DNA from: Sipunculus nudus
Taxonomy: Eukaryota; Annelida; Sipuncula; Golfingiida; Sipunculidae
Reading direction: 5' to 3'
Assembly: GCA_026874595.1 (NCBI GenBank)
Contig: CM049309.1
Location: 21,174,033-21,238,032 of the forward strand
Length of the DNA: 64,000 nt
Positions 58,442-64,000 of this stretch are shown in pieces (position 1 is the first letter of the stretch; each line of letters begins with the position of its first letter). Both the position numbers and the translations under genes were made by a program. Below the pieces are notes generated by a model that searched no databases, was not told the DNA's origin, and saw only the letters and a program-made list of their open reading frames with translations.

Positions 58442-59189
58442 CTGTCAATGAAAATAAATTTATATTTCTTTTAATTAAATGATTGTCTCCATATATGAAA
58501 ATATGTGAATACATAAATATGAAATACATGAATATGAAAAAAGGCAAACATAGTTGACTTGACCGAACTTTACACAAGAATGGGACATATGGCAGTATGT
58601 ACACTTAGGAGGGTAAACAACTATGCCAGTGATGCTTGAAAGTGATTGATCATATATAAGAGTAGCGGCAGCCTACAACCAGACATCAATTTTTATTGAA
58701 CTGAAGACGTTTGGGTTGTAGTACACGCAATTGGGCTTGGATCAATTCTAGTATAAGTAGATGTGCATGCCATTTCTAACAGTACTTTTTCATTTTCAAC
58801 TGCTTGTCAAACTCAATTTTCCTGAGGTAAGACAAAAAGTGACGTTATTCTGTTGTGAAAAATAATAAATATTACATTCATGGTTGACTTACATGTATTC
58901 ATGAAGCAGTTATTAAAAAAAGGCTGGTTTTACTTGGACTGTTGGTATCTCGTCCATTATGAGGGCTTAACAGCAGAAACTGCAAGCAGAAGCCAACACT
59001 GCTTCAAATTTCAATTTTTTGCCACCAGGGTAACCACAACAAATATTTTATAAAAGGTATTCTTCATTATTTTGCAAACAAAACACCAGGATATAATCCT
59101 CTGATGTCAAATAGTACTGCACAACAAATATTTTGATTTGACCCTTTGAATGGGAGTTCTATTATGACTTGTATCAAGACTCTCAGGTC

Positions 59190-59850
59190 CCTATTTTATC
59201 AAGAGCACCGCAAACATGCATAACAGGCTCCAAAGGGCAATGACCTCTGACCTTATTGAATATGCGTGAATTTTGATGAGAATGTAAATCAGTTGAGAAT
59301 GTCTATTGGTAAATATGTATAATGAGTTTCATGTTAATCCATAGGATTTTTGTTAGTGACCAAGGTACCTCAAAAGTGTGGTGACCTCTGACCTCATTAA
59401 ATATGCGTGATTTTTTATGATAATGTAAATCAGGTGACAAAGTCTATTGGTAAAAATATATATAATGAGTTTCATGAAAATCCATAGGATTTTTGATAAG
59501 TCATCAATGTGCCTCTTAAGTGCGGTGACCTTTGGCCTCATAAAATATGCATGGATTTTGCTGAAATTCTAATTTAGGCGAGATTTTTATTGATTAACAT
59601 TTCTGAAGAGTTTTATTAAAATCCTTCATATTTTTTGTAAGTTATTGCGGCAAAAAACAAAGTAGCAGAGTGACATATGACCTTAATAAATATGCGTGGA
59701 CGTTGCCCATAATCAAACTTTGGCGAGATAATCAGTTGGTAAATACTTATAGAGGGTTTTGCAAAAATCCATCAAAGCCCTCTTATGTTATCACGCTGAC
59801 ACCTAAAGTTACCAGACAGAGGGATAGTAGGTATACCTTAATACTCCTGT
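59190..59850 (+). repeat. About 145-bp tandem array, 4 units
   Basis: 'gtgacctctgacct' with 'aatatgcgtg' starts units near 59238, 59381, 59525 and 59671. Each is followed by 'ttggtaaatatntataatga' and 'aatccatagga'. The array ends with 'cagacagagggatagtaggt', which resembles terminal sequence of mollusc mobile repeats. Confidence 0.75.
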
Positions 59851-61164
59851 CATAAGACAGGCGTATAAAAATGCCTGAATGTCAGGCTGTCATAGCTATT
59901 ATAAGTGCCAAATGCAGCTTTCAACTGTCACATGTATTTTTACACTCAAGATGTCAAGCTTGTCAATGATATTACAAAAATAAATATCAGCTAGAATGAC
60001 ACTTAAAAGTTAGGAGGCAAAACAACCCTACAGGATCTGGCCCTTTATCTGAATCTGCACTGATTTAATAAGGCCTTCCCAGGCCCATACCCCACCAATC
60101 CACAATGATTCATGGAAATCAGCTACACTTTGCAGTGCCATGTTTGACACATGCCAAGCAAAACATCTTGACTTCAATAACATTTCACTGAACTATAACT
60201 GATCTGTCCCATATTCCCTGGATCCAGATAAAATATCATTCCCATCAGCTGTTTTTTCAAATGCCCAAATGGTCAATCATTCTCAGATTAACAAATTTTC
60301 AGTCTAGATATGTAAATATAAATATGGAGGAACACACTTTTTTTGGTGTCTGGATGTGTTTGGGTTATATGAAAATACTGACAGTTTTTCCAAGGCTGTC
60401 TCAAAGTATGAAGCAGAGAACAGAGCACAGTTTAATGTTTGATGATTTTACAGAAGACTTTAATTTTGAATTTCTTATTGAACACTATATATGAACAGTT
60501 TGATTGACAAACACAGACAGCATCAAAAATGGAAACATCTCAATTACAGTACCATGAATCATGATAAAATGATGAATAATAGCCCGTGGAAATTCTATCA
60601 TAACCGGTAGCCCTTGCATTTTTCCAGGAGTTGATGAGGTAAACATGTGTTCACCACATGTTCTGGTGATTTTGGTTTTATTTCCAGACAGAAATGCCTT
60701 GAATTTATACAACTGAACTATTCTTATGGCCATGATTAATATTACCAAGTAGTACTGACAGTTGTTATTGTCATCAAGTGAGCAACAATGGAGCATTGTT
60801 GTCTGTCTGATTGTGAATTATGAACACTGTATTGTTAATATATGAACTGATCACGAAAAGGCCCACAATACAGCTATAGAACAAACTCGCTGAGATATGT
60901 ATGACGTGTTAAACCTTCATGAAAAAGACACACATACATGCACAGATATTTACAAAACCAATGAAAATGTAAGATGAGAATTACACACTCAGCTACCTGG
61001 AGTACTTCAATCACAATGTGGGCAGGTTTTTATCTATAAGTGGTAGAAACTGGATGTAAAATCATGATGATTAAAAGAAATAAAAGGAAAGATTTTTTAT
61101 TGATTATTTTATGTACCCTCTATATAACCATAAGATCTGCTGTACAGAATTATATCTTATATAG

Positions 61165-62110
61165 TGGGGCACAGGGTTGCATGGTTTTAGCCACCCAGTG
61201 GTTAAAACCGGTTAAAAACATGGTTTAGACCTGGTTTTGACCATTTTTAGCCACAAGATGTAGCTAAAACAGGTTGAGAGCTTGCAAACAGTCAATCAAT
61301 CATGGCCTTCAAAGGTCTTCCACATAGCTGTGACATTCAAATTTTTATATTACAATGAACAACTCCATGGTGTTTAAACATAACTTAAATGTGGGTTTGA
61401 TCCTTCTTGAGTTTCAAATGATTCGAGACTTCATACACACATTAAAATTTGTTGATGTTCAATTGTTTCCGTAACCTTGGAATTAAAGTACAGTGGGTGC
61501 TTTGGTAATATTTTTGTAATTAATCTGGCCTTCTTACTGGAAAGAGTTGAAAGTGAAGTCATAATGCTGAAAGATGGTGGGCCTTTTAGCCTAATCTTGA
61601 ACCAGTTTCTTAGTCTGTGAATAGCTCTAAGGTTGCTGCTCAGTGACCAAAGGAAAAACTCACCATGGACAACTTTTCCAGTATTGACACCTGATCAATA
61701 TTTCATTACATTTATTTGGATATTTCAACCCAGGGTTCACAGGTTTTACCCAACAGTTGGATAAAAATATTTTAGCTTAGTAATACCATGGATTCCTGGG
61801 TTTTACCCCTAATTGCTATTGATGAGAGTGGTGAGTTCTGCGCCAAATATAAGAGTGTGAGTCAGGGTTGCATGGTTAAAACCATTTAATACAATGTCAT
61901 CTGAGTCAGGTTTCAGCCACCAATGTTTTAGACACGAAAAGTGACTAAAATAAGTTGAAGCAATGTAATCCATCTAAGAGTCCTGGTCTATTGTAGGCAT
62001 TTGGTCAAAATATATAGACAACTCATACCCCATACAGGGTGTCACATGAGTTGAGACTCCACAGTGTTTAAACCATATCTTTAATGTCAGTGTTATCACT
62101 CATGGGTGTC
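61165..62110 (+). repeat. Diverged duplication of about 700 bp
   Basis: 'gggttgcatggtt' with 'ttagccac' motifs at 61170-61262 and 61865-61940, and 'gtgtttaaac' blocks at 61370 and 62065 in the same order. Substitutions are frequent, so this is an old event. Confidence 0.5.
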
Positions 62111-62719
62111 TGATGACTTGTTTCTGTCAATTTGGGGTATAAGCACAAAGGGTCTTTTGGGTGATATTTTTTAATCAGTCTGAGAACAGTCTGAGGTCTT
62201 CAACATCTGACCTGTCTGATTGCTTCATTGATTGAATGGTGACTCTACAATCTTCAGTGGCTTCATCAGCAGCCTTATAGAGGGTGTTTAGTAGTTGTGG
62301 GCTTGTGCTGACTAAGCTTCAAAACAGTCCTGACATACAGAAAGCAGCAAAGCTGGTGTTTATATATAAAATTCTGAGTGGAGCAAAGGAGCCTGGTTAT
62401 TAGTCAGTTTGAAAAACTATGTATGAACAATTTTGCCAATTTCTAGTCCTAATCAATAGTATATATTTGGAATTTGTAGCTACGTCTCACAGTGATTTAC
62501 CATTAGTTGAGGTGTATTGATATATTGATTATTTTCTTTATCAATATAATGATTTTTAGTTTTTGAATTCAAACAAAACTAGACATTTCTTGGCACCGCA
62601 GGTACTGCCAGAGTATCCCCAGACATAGAAGGCCCCCCCCCTTTAAGAATAGACCCCCATTTTTAGCAGCATATACTGACAATTGGCATATTTATTGTTT
62701 CTTCCATCTAACAATTGAC

Positions 62720-63710
62720 AATCTTGTTGAAGATGTTGGTCCTGTGACCTTGATCTTTTTAAAGATGTGTCCTGTGACCTTTGACCTCATGACCCCAAAA
62801 TCAATTCTGGTCTTGCTTTTCCAATGGGACATATGCAAGTCAAGTTTGAAATCTATACATCAATAAAGCAGGAATTATCATCCAGAAACTAATTTTTGGA
62901 CAGATGGCTCCTGTGACCTTCACCTTTGACCTTGTGACCTCAAAATTGATATTGTTCTTCCTATCTTAGCAGGTGAACTATATGTGCAAGATGAAAGATA
63001 TGAGATGAAATGTTTGTCTGAAAATGCATCCACATCTTTTTTAAGATGTGTCCTATGACCTTGACCTTTGACCTCATAACCTCAAATTTAATTTGGGTCT
63101 TGCTTTTCCAATGGGACATATACAAGTCAAGTTTGAAATCCATACATCAATAAAAGCAGAAATTATCATCCAGAAACTAATTTTTGGACAGATGGCTCCT
63201 GTGACCTTCCCCTTTGACCTTGTGACCTCTATTTGCAGATGACTTATATGTGCAAGATGAAAGATCTGAGATGAAATGTTTGGCTGAAAATGCATCCTCA
63301 ATCTTTTTAAAGATGTATCCTGTGACCTTGACCTTTGACCTCATGACCCCAAAATCAATCGGAGTCTTGCTTTTTCAATGGGACATATATAAGTCAAGTT
63401 TGAAATCAATACATCAATAAAAGCAGGAATTATCATCCAGAAACTAATTTTTGGACAGATAGCTCCTGTGGCCTTGACCTTTGACCTTGTGACCCCGAAA
63501 TTTATATGGATCATTCACTATTGGCAAGTGAGCTATATATTCAAGATGGAAGACCTAGGATGAAAGTTTGGATTAAAATGCATCCACAGTATCTTTTAAA
63601 ATGCCAGTCCAGTGACCTTGACCTTTGACCTCATGACCCTAGAACCTATAGGGTTCTTACTTTAGTGGTAGGCCATACATAAGTCATGTTTGAAATCCAT
63701 ATGGCTATCA
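62720..63710 (+). repeat. About 280-bp tandem array carrying direct repeats of TGACCT
   Basis: Units start near 62745, 63045, 63310 and 63600, sharing 'tcttgcttttccaatgggac', 'aagtcaagtttgaaat' and 'atcatccagaaactaatttt'. Each unit has two clusters of the type TGACCTTGACCTTTGACC. These contain DR1 arrangements of the nuclear-receptor half-site AGGTCA and the extended half-site TCAAGGTCA. Confidence 0.8.
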
Positions 63711-63724
63711 ACACTGGAGATATC

Positions 63725-64000
63725 ATGAGAGGTGTGTGATTTTCACCATTTATGGCAATATTCGAGGTCAAGGCCACTATCATAGGAAAGGTCATGATCC
63801 CAATTTAAATAAACATCATCCCATAACCCATACCTATGCATATGCATAATATAAAAGAAATCTGTCCATTAGTTTTTGACTTATAATGCTCACAGTACTG
63901 TAAGGTGGCAATTTTGGGGGTATTAAACAGCACGAAAACAAGTAAAGAATAATAGGTGGCGCCACCAGTTTCTGGAACATGACAACCCTATCCATGATCT
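63725..64000 (+). repeat. Dispersed repeat, second copy of the 9865-10145 module
   Basis: Same order and orientation of blocks as 9865-10145 ('gattttcaccatttatggca', 'cataggaaaggtcatgatcc', 'tctgtccattagtttttgac', 'ggtggcgccaccagtttc'). It continues to the window edge, so an element of the Helitron/pearl-like group probably extends beyond 64000. Confidence 0.7.

Larger units (their letters stand above)
58442..64000 (-). other. 5' AGL intron to window edge
   Basis: No N-terminal AGL exon was found on the minus strand here, so this is taken as intron. It contains three tandem arrays listed separately. Between them (58450-59190, 59860-61150) nothing was identified. Confidence 0.5.

Noticed and set aside
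59000-64000. N-terminal AGL exons
   Set aside because: Looked for the conserved blocks preceding the window's first exon on the minus strand and found none; they are probably beyond 64000.

Overview
This is an animal nuclear genome window: AT-rich, intron-rich and dense in repeats. I think it is a lophotrochozoan, most likely a bivalve or other mollusc. This rests on the protein similarities and on repeat families I associate with molluscs: GGTGGCGCCACC-centred arrays, TGACCTTTGACC-rich arrays and Helitron/pearl-like elements. There is no operon, CRISPR array or prokaryotic signal. The species assignment is inference.

Two protein genes can be supported. (1) The window is dominated by one minus-strand gene, the glycogen debranching enzyme (AGL; 4-alpha-glucanotransferase plus amylo-alpha-1,6-glucosidase). 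I could place 24 consecutive coding exons from 58441 down to about 2851, all with AG/GT boundaries and phases that join without a break. Together they give about 4.2 kb of coding sequence (about 1,410 residues), from shortly before the N-terminal glucanotransferase core to the catalytic PEWLWP block of the glucosidase domain. The first exons (roughly 100 residues) are not in the window and should lie beyond 64000. The usual last exon (about 20-25 residues) was not found; the 24th exon instead reads into a stop followed by AATAAA. (2) At the left edge, on the plus strand, lies the terminal exon of a phytanoyl-CoA hydroxylase-interacting protein-like (PHYHIP-like) gene, 401-1068, converging on AGL.

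Everything else is intron filled with mobile and tandem DNA. Left part (3-12 kb): a cluster of GC-rich palindromes, a 127-bp tandem array split by a 5'-truncated LINE with a 16-bp target duplication, a Helitron/pearl-like composite and a TTAA-flanked MITE. Middle (12-33 kb): a 2-kb TIR element, a pair of 184-bp MITEs, SINE-like pieces, two strong hairpins, a LINE endonuclease fragment, a CRE cluster and a Helitron/pearl-like element with a 280-bp core array. The 11.6-kb intron at 33-44.5 kb holds a 675-bp duplication, a MITE, a 22-bp minisatellite and a degenerate LINE reverse transcriptase. Right part (45-64 kb): a MITE with a 9-bp target duplication, a 2.4-kb foldback (MULE-like) element, and three further tandem arrays.

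The most unusual feature is the intron at 51205-56939. It carries about 39 tandem copies of the 3' end of the AGL exon just upstream of it, each copy usually retaining that exon's splice donor. Many copies also have a one-base change that places an AG where a 3' splice site would be. It is a satellite made from an exon-intron boundary, sitting beside its parent exon.
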